This document shows, one piece after another, positions 4,941 to 9,904 of a DNA stretch of 9,904 nucleotides (positions within the stretch are counted from its first letter, which is position 1; each line of letters begins with the position of its first letter). Under the pieces are notes generated by a model that worked only from the letters and a program-made list of their open reading frames with translations, ran no database searches and was not told where the DNA came from. Where the stretch lies: positions 1-9,904 of the forward strand of contig JALNYN010000039.1 in assembly GCA_023229825.1 (NCBI GenBank), in the 5' to 3' direction. Made by a program: the position numbers and the translations under genes. Origin of the DNA: Minisyncoccota bacterium (GTDB taxonomy: Bacteria > Patescibacteriota > Minisyncoccia > Phycocordibacterales > CAIJYI01).

Positions 4941-7277
4941 CATTAGCTCTCCCCACTTCTTCCCTTTTGCCACGCTGACCGTCAGCGGTACCTCGATCGC
5001 GCAGGCGTGTTCCATCGCATTCTGAATAATGGGAATAACGGTATTCCATGCGTCTTCTTTGATCTCAAAAATGAGTTCGTCGTGCACCTGCAGCAGCATG
5101 CGCGCATCGTGCAAAAAATTCTTTTCTTCCAGTTCTTTGTGGGTTTGTATCATGGCGAATTTCACGATATCTGCCGCCGTTCCCTGTATCGGCGCGTTCA
5201 TCGCCATGCGTTCCGCCATCGCGCGGACATACGGAATATGCGACTCCAAACCGGGAAAATACCGCCTTCGTCCGAACAAGGTTTCCGTATAGCCGTTCCG
5301 GAGCGCTTCCCTTTTCACTTTTTCGAAATAAGAAGAGATCTTCGGGAATTTTTCAAAATAATTGTTATAAAATTCTTCCGCCTCGGCGCGCGTTCCTCCC
5401 AAATTTTTCTGCAGAGCGGTGACTCCCATGCCGTAAATAATGCCGAAGTTTATCACCTTCGCTTTTCTTCGCATATCTTTCGTGACCTCCGCCTCAGGAA
5501 TGCCGAACACATGCGCCGCGACTGACGCGTGTATATCGCTTCCAATACGGAACGTGTCCGTTAATAACTCATCCTCCGAAAGCGCGGCGAGTACCCGCAT
5601 TTCGATCTGGGAATAGTCGAGTGAGGCAAAAAGGAAGCCGTCTTCCGCCACGAACACATTTCTCACCGCCAAACCATATCCGGCGGTCGAAGGAATATTC
5701 TGCAAATTCGGATTGTTGGACGACATGCGTCCGGTCGTTGTTCCTGTCTGGATAAAGGTGGTGTGGAGCCGTCCGTCCTCGGCGACCATAGCGGGAATAT
5801 TATCGATGTAGGTCGAAAGGAGTTTTTGGAGTTCGCGATAATTGAGTATCTCATCGATGATCGGATGCGACCCGCGCAGTTTTTCAAGCTCTGATTCTCT
5901 CGTAGAACGCGCTCCGCCGGCGGTTTTTTTCAGCCCCTTCGCGGTTAAATTCATTTTGTCGAAAATAATATCGCCGAGCTGTTTCGGAGAATTGATATTG
6001 AACTCTCCGCCGGCGTGTTCGTAGATATTTTTCTCGTAGATCGCGGTCTTTTCGTGATACTCCTCGGAAAGTTTTTTCAAATATTCCACATCCACCCGGA
6101 TACCTGTTTTCTCCATTTCAGAGATGATCGGTATCAAGGGGAGTTCGATATCATTATAAACATTTGAGAGCCCGCGCGCCGACAGTTCTTCAAATATCCA
6201 GTTTTTTGCGCTTTCAAAATCGTTCTTGTGTGAAAATTCAAGGATATCCTCAACGCTCGCGTTCGTCATTTCCGAGTTCAACAGCCAAAGCGCGATCGAA
6301 GTTTTGCGAAGTTCGTCGTCCGAAACAACTATTTCTTCAACCTCTTCTTCCACAACCTTGTCAGTTTGACCATATATCTCAGGCAATCTCGCCCGCAGCG
6401 TCCTGAATTCGAGATCATACAAAATTTTCTCCGCCGATTCGCGATCTATCTCGTCTTTCCATTGTTTCTTCGGCAGTTTGAAATCTATTTTTATGTCGCG
6501 CCTTATGGTCGCCAGCGCTTTCGAGAACATCGCTTCCTCTTCTCCCTCTTTTAAAAGACCGATGATCCTCGGCTTGACCCCGACTTTCACCAGTGCGCTT
6601 TCGTCTTTTTTGAGTTGTGTATAAATATTTTCCAGAGAACCGAACGCCTGAATGAGAGTGGTCGCGCTTTTTTCTCCAATACCGACAATGCCGGGAATAT
6701 TGTCAGACGCATCTCCCGCGAGCCCTTTATAATCCGTTAAAAATTCCGGTCTGAAACCATACCGTTCAAAAACCGCTTTTTCATCATACAAAACCGTATC
6801 GCTTATTCCTTTTCGCAAAGTATACACGCGCACCGCTTTGTCGTCGACAAGCTGCAGGGTATCCATATCGCCTGAAGCGATGATCACATCCATATCGCCC
6901 CGTTTCTTCACTTCTTCCGCAACCGTTCCGATCACGTCGTCCGCCTCAAAACCGGCAAGTTCATAGCGTTCAATACCGAATGCGTCGATGAGATCGCGCG
7001 AACGAATGATCTGCGCAATAAGCGCGTCATCTGTCTTTGCGCGCCCCGCTTTGTAGTCTTTGTACTCTTTGTGCCGAAACGTCTGCTCGGGAAGATCGTA
7101 TGCTGCGATAATGTAATCCGGTTCCAATTCTTTCGACATCTTGAACAAAAGCGCCATAAGCCCATAGAGCGCCCCCGTCGGTTCGCCTTTTGTAGAAACA
7201 AAGTCCGGCAGCGCATGATACCCGCGATGGAGTATCGCATGCATATCGAGCAAGACCAGTTTTTTTCGTTGTTGCAT
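4926..7277 (-). CDS. polA: DNA polymerase I without a proofreading domain
   Basis: 783 aa. It fills gaps and removes RNA primers in lagging-strand synthesis and repair. The 5'-nuclease domain covers about 1-295, with acidic metal-ligand motifs at D11, D61, the FEADDVIG stretch (E111, D113, D114), SGDMD (D137, D139) and GLAGDASDNIPG (D189, D192). The region 300-375 is a short, degenerate linker with no FDTET-type exonuclease motif. The polymerase domain (about 376-783) has TGRMSSNNPNLQNIP (515-529), motif A DYSQIEMR (554-561), motif B RRKAKVINFGIIYG (603-616, F611 matching E. coli Phe762) and motif C QVHDELIFE (730-738). E. coli PolA has 928 residues and Taq 832. The ATG at 7277 is backed by an extended -10 box 6 nt upstream. 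The last four residues come from the inverted-repeat arm at 4907-4940, so the C-terminus may have been reset by that element. Confidence 0.97.
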   Translation of the reverse strand: MQQRKKLVLLDMHAILHRGYHALPDFVSTKGEPTGALYGLMALLFKMSKELEPDYIIAAYDLPEQTFRHKEYKDYKAGRAKTDDALIAQIIRSRDLIDAFGIERYELAGFEADDVIGTVAEEVKKRGDMDVIIASGDMDTLQLVDDKAVRVYTLRKGISDTVLYDEKAVFERYGFRPEFLTDYKGLAGDASDNIPGIVGIGEKSATTLIQAFGSLENIYTQLKKDESALVKVGVKPRIIGLLKEGEEEAMFSKALATIRRDIKIDFKLPKKQWKDEIDRESAEKILYDLEFRTLRARLPEIYGQTDKVVEEEVEEIVVSDDELRKTSIALWLLNSEMTNASVEDILEFSHKNDFESAKNWIFEELSARGLSNVYNDIELPLIPIISEMEKTGIRVDVEYLKKLSEEYHEKTAIYEKNIYEHAGGEFNINSPKQLGDIIFDKMNLTAKGLKKTAGGARSTRESELEKLRGSHPIIDEILNYRELQKLLSTYIDNIPAMVAEDGRLHTTFIQTGTTTGRMSSNNPNLQNIPSTAGYGLAVRNVFVAEDGFLFASLDYSQIEMRVLAALSEDELLTDTFRIGSDIHASVAAHVFGIPEAEVTKDMRRKAKVINFGIIYGMGVTALQKNLGGTRAEAEEFYNNYFEKFPKISSYFEKVKREALRNGYTETLFGRRRYFPGLESHIPYVRAMAERMAMNAPIQGTAADIVKFAMIQTHKELEEKNFLHDARMLLQVHDELIFEIKEDAWNTVIPIIQNAMEHACAIEVPLTVSVAKGKKWGELMKYQG

Positions 7278-7283
7278 GCATTC

Positions 7284-7292
7284 ATAATATCA
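7284..7292 (-). promoter_or_regulatory. Extended -10 promoter of polA, leaderless type
   Basis: On the minus strand TGATATTAT (7292-7284) is a TGn-type extended -10, 6 nt before the ATG at 7277. No good -35 is visible, which the extended -10 can compensate for. The ATG has no Shine-Dalgarno. Confidence 0.5.
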
Positions 7293-7332
7293 CAAAAATC
7301 ATATTTTATAATGAAGCCTCCATAACGACGAC

Positions 7333-7370
7333 GTGGATACCGGATCCTTGTCCGGCATGACGACGGTATC
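7333..7370. repeat. REP-like palindromic repeat, short copy
   Basis: GTGGATACCGGATCC followed by TTGTCCGGCATGACG carries a CCGGA/TCCGG hairpin (7340-7344 with 7351-7355), with outer GATACC (7336-7341) and GGTATC (7365-7370) as a second inverted pair. It resembles the right arm of the repeat at 1391-1479 (GTGGAT...TCCGGAATGACG). It lies between the end of the candidate RNA gene and the polA promoter. Confidence 0.5.
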
Positions 7371-7378
7371 ATGTATAC

Positions 7379-7407
7379 AAAAAAGGTGGCTCGTTTAGAG
7401 CCGCCTT
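7379..7407 (-). terminator. Intrinsic terminator of the candidate RNA gene
   Basis: On the minus strand AAGGCGGCTC (7407-7398), loop TAAAC, and GAGCCACCTT (7392-7383) form a 10-position stem with one C-A mismatch, running into T6 (7384-7379). On the plus strand the mismatch becomes a G-U pair, but no T-run follows, so the minus direction is preferred. Confidence 0.75.
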
Positions 7408-7678
7408 ATTAAAAAGAAAAGTTTTTTCTTACCACAGGGAAGATATTACTCTTCGTATTGATCCGCATTGCAAGGGAATGGTCCACCCTTTTAACAGAAA
7501 AATACCTTTTCTTTAACCTGTTCCCAGTTATGCGCAGGGACCGAGACTCCCGGTTTTTCATTGCTTTATCGCATGACACTCTCCAAAAGTTGATAAAGTT
7601 TGAACCTTGCCCTGCCTTACTTTACGATAAGGGGGTCTTTTTCGCCATCAAGAGCGCGCTTCTTGTTTTGAAAGCTCT
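7379..7678 (-). ncRNA. Candidate structured non-coding RNA, about 300 nt, unidentified
   Basis: This stretch has no convincing coding frame but is bounded on the minus strand by a promoter (TTGACT-16-TATAAT, 7712-7685) and a terminator (7407-7379). Between them I see many inverted repeats (plus-strand positions): 7649-7653 with 7661-7665; 7616-7619 with 7628-7631; 7564-7570 with 7592-7598 (7 bp); 7540-7554 as a local hairpin; 7534-7539 with 7610-7615, which encloses the last two; 7493-7497 with 7518-7522, extended by an inner A/T stem; 7439-7443 with 7450-7454; and 7414-7420 with 7424-7430. The hallmark sequences of tmRNA, RNase P RNA and SRP RNA are absent by eye, and many local hairpins do not fit the single rod of 6S RNA. 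It could instead be a tsaE 3' UTR or a polA leader. Confidence 0.55.
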
Positions 7679-7684
7679 GTTTAT

Positions 7685-7712
7685 ATTATATCATTTATAA
7701 ACTAAAAGTCAA
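7685..7712 (-). promoter_or_regulatory. Strong predicted promoter for the candidate RNA gene
   Basis: TTGACT (7712-7707), a 16-nt spacer and a perfect TATAAT (7690-7685) on the minus strand. The start would be near 7678. The -35 lies inside the last codons of tsaE and the spacer contains its stop codon. No start codon with a long frame follows at a short distance, which argues for an RNA product. Confidence 0.6.
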
Positions 7713-8153
7713 ATTTCTTGTGTTCTCATCAACGAATTCAAAACATATTTTGGGTGTGTTTTCCGGAAAAACGCCGTCTACGATCTCCGGCCATTCTACA
7801 AAAACGAGATTTTTCGGGTTTTCCACCACTTCTCCCCAGCCGAGCAGGTCCAAGTCTTTTGCTCCGGAAAGCCGATAGGCGTCAATGTGTACCATCTGAG
7901 AGAATTTTTCGTTCTTCGCGATCTTATATACCTTTTCCAGCACAAATGTCGGACTGGTGATGTTTTTTTTGATCCCCAATATCTCCGCCACTGCCTTCAC
8001 AAACGTCGTTTTTCCCGAACCAAGATTACCCTCAAGCAAAATAACCACAGCTTTTCCACCGGTTTTTCCCCGGGTTTTCAACAGTTTTTCCACAAAAGCT
8101 TCCGCTATTTGTTTTGTGTCTTCAAGACTTTTTGATACGTATTTCTGCGGCAT
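7695..8153 (-). CDS. tsaE: tRNA threonylcarbamoyladenosine biosynthesis ATPase TsaE
   Basis: 152 aa from the ATG at 8153, the usual size for TsaE. It is the P-loop ATPase that works with TsaB and TsaD to make the universal t6A37 modification of ANN-decoding tRNAs in the cytoplasm. Visible motifs: Walker A GNLGSGKTT (42-50), the switch-like TSPTFVLEKVY (66-76), HIDAYRL (89-95), GWGE (105-108) and the late FVEWPEI (118-124). A longer frame starts at 8207, but its first 18 residues are hydrophobic and untypical, and a perfect TATAAT box (8165-8160) lies 6 nt before the 8153 ATG, inside that extension. There is no Shine-Dalgarno. The gene lies between an exported FN3 protein and the candidate RNA and appears to have its own promoter. 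The tsaB and tsaD partners are not in the window. Confidence 0.95.
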   Translation of the reverse strand: MPQKYVSKSLEDTKQIAEAFVEKLLKTRGKTGGKAVVILLEGNLGSGKTTFVKAVAEILGIKKNITSPTFVLEKVYKIAKNEKFSQMVHIDAYRLSGAKDLDLLGWGEVVENPKNLVFVEWPEIVDGVFPENTPKICFEFVDENTRNLTFSL

Positions 8154-8159
8154 GGTTTG

Positions 8160-8165
8160 ATTATA
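8160..8165 (-). promoter_or_regulatory. Predicted -10 box of tsaE, leaderless type
   Basis: Consensus TATAAT (8165-8160) on the minus strand lies 6 nt before the ATG at 8153. The matching -35 position (8188-8183, TTTTTA) is poor and overlaps the T-tract of the upstream terminator. The spacing predicts transcription starting at or beside the start codon. Confidence 0.55.
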
Positions 8166-8183
8166 TAGAAAAATATGAAATAT

Positions 8184-8221
8184 AAAAACAGAAAGATTCC
8201 GATGCAATAGTTAATCTTTCT
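8184..8221 (-). terminator. Terminator of the membrane-anchored FN3 gene
   Basis: On the minus strand AGAAAGATT (8221-8213) pairs with AATCTTTCT (8198-8190) across a 14-nt loop, followed by GTTTTT (8189-8184). It lies 34 bp after the stop codon at 8255. The gap between stop and stem is CT-rich with repeated CTATTTTC units on the plus strand (about 8219-8250). Confidence 0.65.
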
Positions 8222-8254
8222 ATTTTCCATTCTCTATTTTCTATTTTCTTACTG

Positions 8255-9718
8255 TTAGACGGGCAAATTATCCGGCGGAGCGCCTTTGGTGGTGTTTACA
8301 TCCAAACCGACGGGTGTTTCTTGGTCCTTGATCGGCAATACCTCGGAAAGCGGTTCTTTGTTGCTGCCATAAAACGGGTCCTTTACGTATTTTCGCGGAT
8401 GAACATCAGCTTTTATCGGTTTTTGGGGAACATCCTCGGGGGTCGCCAATATGTTGGGAACTCCGGCATACTCCAAAGCCTCTTCTTTTTTCTGCATGTA
8501 AAAATTCCACAAAAAATAGGCCATCACAAAAAGGAAAAGGAGAGTTATGATCGTAAACCAATCTTCGAAAGTCTTCGGAAAAATAGAGAAAGATCTCGAA
8601 GCTAAAGCCGCGGCTGCGGTATTGTCGCCGGCTGATATCGCCCTATTATCCGCAAGAACATCGGTTTTTTTGCCCGCTGAGGCAGTCGTGTCGTGTTTGG
8701 GCAGAGGGTTGGTTGTGGAAACGACCACACCGCCCTTTACCGGAGTGGAATTATAAGCGATCTGGCCGGAATCAACATAAGAACTCGACTGACCCGATGA
8801 TGTCGGAGCGGTTCCGGAGGTGGTAAAACTGTATAGCGCGCCTTCCACGGCACCGAATTGATCGTCGACCACCGGTTTATAATAATAAGTGGTTCCGGGA
8901 GTTAATCCGGAGATCTGCTGACTCAAATAGAGCGATGCTCCTGACCCTAACGCAACTCGCGGCGTAGTATTTGCCAAATTTCCGGCGGATCTTCCCCAAA
9001 TGAAGCGGCCATATTGCAGCGTGTTTTGCGTTGCATTTGCGCGCGCGTTCAGCGTAGCGGTCGTGTTCCCCACGTTGGTCGCAGGCAGCGAAGTCACAGA
9101 GTGGTGTGAGTTGGCGGCAGCGTTATAATTATATTGAGGACTGGAGTAAAGGGGTGTTTGGTTTTGATAAGTGTAATTCTGGCTTCCTTGGCTCAAAGAA
9201 GAAGGACCTGCCGGAATTACCGCGCCGGTATCGACGTTAAAAATAACATTTCTGTTCGTGGTCATCGGTACATATTCCGAACAGCCGTTAAAAGAATCGC
9301 TTACGTATTCTAGCGACTTTGTTCTGAAAGATACCTCTTGTCCATAAGCGATCCCTTCGTTGTTTTGAGCAACGGCGCGATAAACATAGTCGGTGTCAGG
9401 AGTAAGAGCTTTTGCTTCGGATTGATAATAACCGGTGTTATTATTGCCGCCCCCGAAACCAAACCAAGATCCGGATTGTCCGACCGTTACCGGTTTCATA
9501 TTCTTATTGAGTTCTTTCAATTCAAACCATCGGGAGTATCCGGCGGTGTTGTTGGTATTGGCATAACCCTGCAGAGCCGCACAGCTTCCGCTGACCGCAG
9601 CCACGGAAGTCGTCTGCACGCTCGGTCTTGAGGCGAACGCTGAAAAAGCGAACAGCGAGATCGCGAGCGACATGAAGAAAATATATATTTTTCCGGTTTT
9701 ATCGGTGAATTTATGCAT
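8255..9718 (-). CDS. Exported membrane-anchored protein with two FN3-like repeats
   Basis: 487 aa. Residues 1-30 are a signal peptide (K3, K10, then a hydrophobic run ending FSAFAS; cleavage likely after A29 or S30). Two FN3-like repeats lie at about 34-134 and 207-301, each with a late consensus: LTPDTDYVYRAVAQN (105-119) and LTPGTTYYYKPVVDD (272-286). They are joined by a Ser/Asn/Tyr/Gln-rich linker. Residues 302-380 are low-complexity Ser/Thr/Ala. A single membrane segment at about 387-408 (WFTIITLLFLFVMAYFLW...) is followed by KK and an 80-residue Pro-rich cytoplasmic tail. Cysteines occur only at 46 and 146, so one extracytoplasmic disulfide is possible. A surface protein for attachment or envelope structure is likely, but no ligand can be named. 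A strong promoter lies just upstream; the ATG at 9718 has no Shine-Dalgarno. Confidence 0.88.
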   Translation of the reverse strand: MHKFTDKTGKIYIFFMSLAISLFAFSAFASRPSVQTTSVAAVSGSCAALQGYANTNNTAGYSRWFELKELNKNMKPVTVGQSGSWFGFGGGNNNTGYYQSEAKALTPDTDYVYRAVAQNNEGIAYGQEVSFRTKSLEYVSDSFNGCSEYVPMTTNRNVIFNVDTGAVIPAGPSSLSQGSQNYTYQNQTPLYSSPQYNYNAAANSHHSVTSLPATNVGNTTATLNARANATQNTLQYGRFIWGRSAGNLANTTPRVALGSGASLYLSQQISGLTPGTTYYYKPVVDDQFGAVEGALYSFTTSGTAPTSSGQSSSYVDSGQIAYNSTPVKGGVVVSTTNPLPKHDTTASAGKKTDVLADNRAISAGDNTAAAALASRSFSIFPKTFEDWFTIITLLFLFVMAYFLWNFYMQKKEEALEYAGVPNILATPEDVPQKPIKADVHPRKYVKDPFYGSNKEPLSEVLPIKDQETPVGLDVNTTKGAPPDNLPV

Positions 9719-9722
9719 AGAG

Positions 9723-9741
9723 ATAGCGTTTATATCGCTAT
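9723..9741. promoter_or_regulatory. Small hairpin or operator before the FN3 membrane-protein gene
   Basis: ATAGCG (9723-9728) and CGCTAT (9736-9741) form a 6-bp inverted repeat with a 7-nt loop, between the -10 box and the start codon. It overlaps the predicted transcription start, so it could be an operator or a hairpin at the 5' end of the mRNA. Confidence 0.35.
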
Positions 9742-9745
9742 ATCA

Positions 9746-9774
9746 AGTATACTACAATATATACTTTTTGTCAA
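9746..9774 (-). promoter_or_regulatory. Near-consensus promoter of the FN3 membrane-protein gene
   Basis: A perfect TTGACA (9774-9769), a 17-nt spacer and TATACT (9751-9746) on the minus strand. It is the strongest promoter-like sequence in the window. Transcription would begin near 9739 and give a leader of about 20 nt. The TTGACA overlaps the TGA stop codon of the transposase remnant. Confidence 0.75.
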
Positions 9775-9904
9775 TTATTGTAGGATTGCAGCGTCAAGTT
9801 TACACTTGCTCTTTCCCACAGTTTCTCTATGGGCGTTAACCCATTCATACCGAGGCCTCGGTGCTTTTTCACATGGTTGTAGTACTGAAGGAAAAGACAG
9901 AGCC
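9771..9904 (-). CDS. Integrase/transposase C-terminal end (5' part outside window)
   Basis: The minus-strand frame entering from the right edge encodes 43 residues before a TGA at 9773-9771. It contains QYYNHVKKHRGLGMNGLTPIEKLWE, split here as QYYNHVKKHRGLG and NGLTPIEKLWE, the typical end of retroviral-type (rve/DDE) integrase cores such as those of IS3 and IS481 transposases: a YYN...R.H.GL segment and then the TP.E motif. The catalytic residues lie outside the window, so completeness and activity cannot be judged. It points toward the FN3 membrane-protein gene, 52 bp away. The terminal inverted repeat of the element, if still present, should lie between 9719 and 9770, but its partner end is not visible. 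Confidence 0.85.
   Translation of the reverse strand, partial: LCLFLQYYNHVKKHRGLGMNGLTPIEKLWERASVNLTLQSYNN

Noticed and set aside
5007..5525. 172-codon open frame on the plus strand
   Set aside because: It is antisense to the conserved polymerase domain of polA, has an unlikely composition and no recognisable motifs; polA is certain.
6932..7372. 146-codon minus-strand frame overlapping the polA start
   Set aside because: It is a shifted-frame shadow of the polA 5'-nuclease region, Arg- and Cys-rich with no motifs.
7379..7678. tmRNA, RNase P RNA, SRP RNA or 6S RNA as identity of the RNA candidate
   Set aside because: No tRNA-like ends or tag frame ending in AA, no GAGGAAAGTCC-type RNase P block, no SRP GGAA/AGCAG tip, and no single rod-shaped fold with a central bubble.
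7458..7700. 80-codon plus-strand frame in the tsaE-polA gap
   Set aside because: It has no Shine-Dalgarno or promoter, an atypical composition, and the region is better explained as structured RNA on the opposite strand.
8154..8207. Upstream ATG giving a 170-aa TsaE
   Set aside because: The 18-residue extension is hydrophobic and untypical, and the consensus TATAAT box lies within it.

Overview
The window looks like part of a bacterial chromosome with moderate GC, compact genes and short spacers. It carries housekeeping replication and tRNA-modification genes beside secreted fibronectin-type III (FN3) proteins and traces of mobile DNA. The reduced sizes of the HolA-like and PolA proteins, the lone small orphan ORFs and the FN3 surface proteins fit a Candidatus Patescibacteria (CPR) lineage with the standard stop codons. 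This placement is an inference from gene content; no rRNA or other decisive marker is present.

Layout, left to right. (1) 1-1179, minus: N-terminal part of an exported FN3 repeat protein that runs off the left edge; two of its FN3 units are a recent tandem duplication. (2) 1180-1519: non-coding, with promoters, an imperfect palindrome and a REP-like palindromic repeat. (3) 1520-1996, plus: charged orphan protein, convergent with (4) 2057-2821, minus: DNA polymerase III delta-like subunit; a hairpin terminator separates them. (5) 2903-2970: a perfect 68-bp palindrome between divergent genes. (6) 3056-4495, plus: tryptophanase-family PLP enzyme, followed by a terminator. (7) 4579-4824, plus: 81-aa orphan. 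(8) 4823-4940: a 118-bp element with 34-bp inverted arms whose right arm supplies the last codons of polA. (9) 4926-7277, minus: DNA polymerase I without a proofreading domain. (10) about 7379-7678, minus: a probable structured non-coding RNA with its own promoter and a terminator-like end. (11) 7695-8153, minus: tsaE. (12) 8255-9718, minus: an exported, membrane-anchored protein with two FN3-like repeats. (13) 9771-9904, minus: the C-terminal end of an integrase/transposase, whose stop codon lies inside the -35 box of the gene in (12).

The minus-strand genes tsaE and polA and the RNA between them each seem to have their own promoter, so they are neighbours rather than a tight operon. At five genes (starts 1179, 2821, 4579, 7277, 8153) a -10-like hexamer lies 6 or 7 nt before the start codon and no Shine-Dalgarno is seen, which suggests leaderless mRNAs; this pattern was also used to choose starts. 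The tryptophanase gene instead has a GGAG ribosome site and a GTG start.

The best candidates for something undescribed are the ~300-nt structured RNA between tsaE and polA, the leaderless promoter pattern, and the two large inverted-repeat structures (2903-2970 and 4823-4940).
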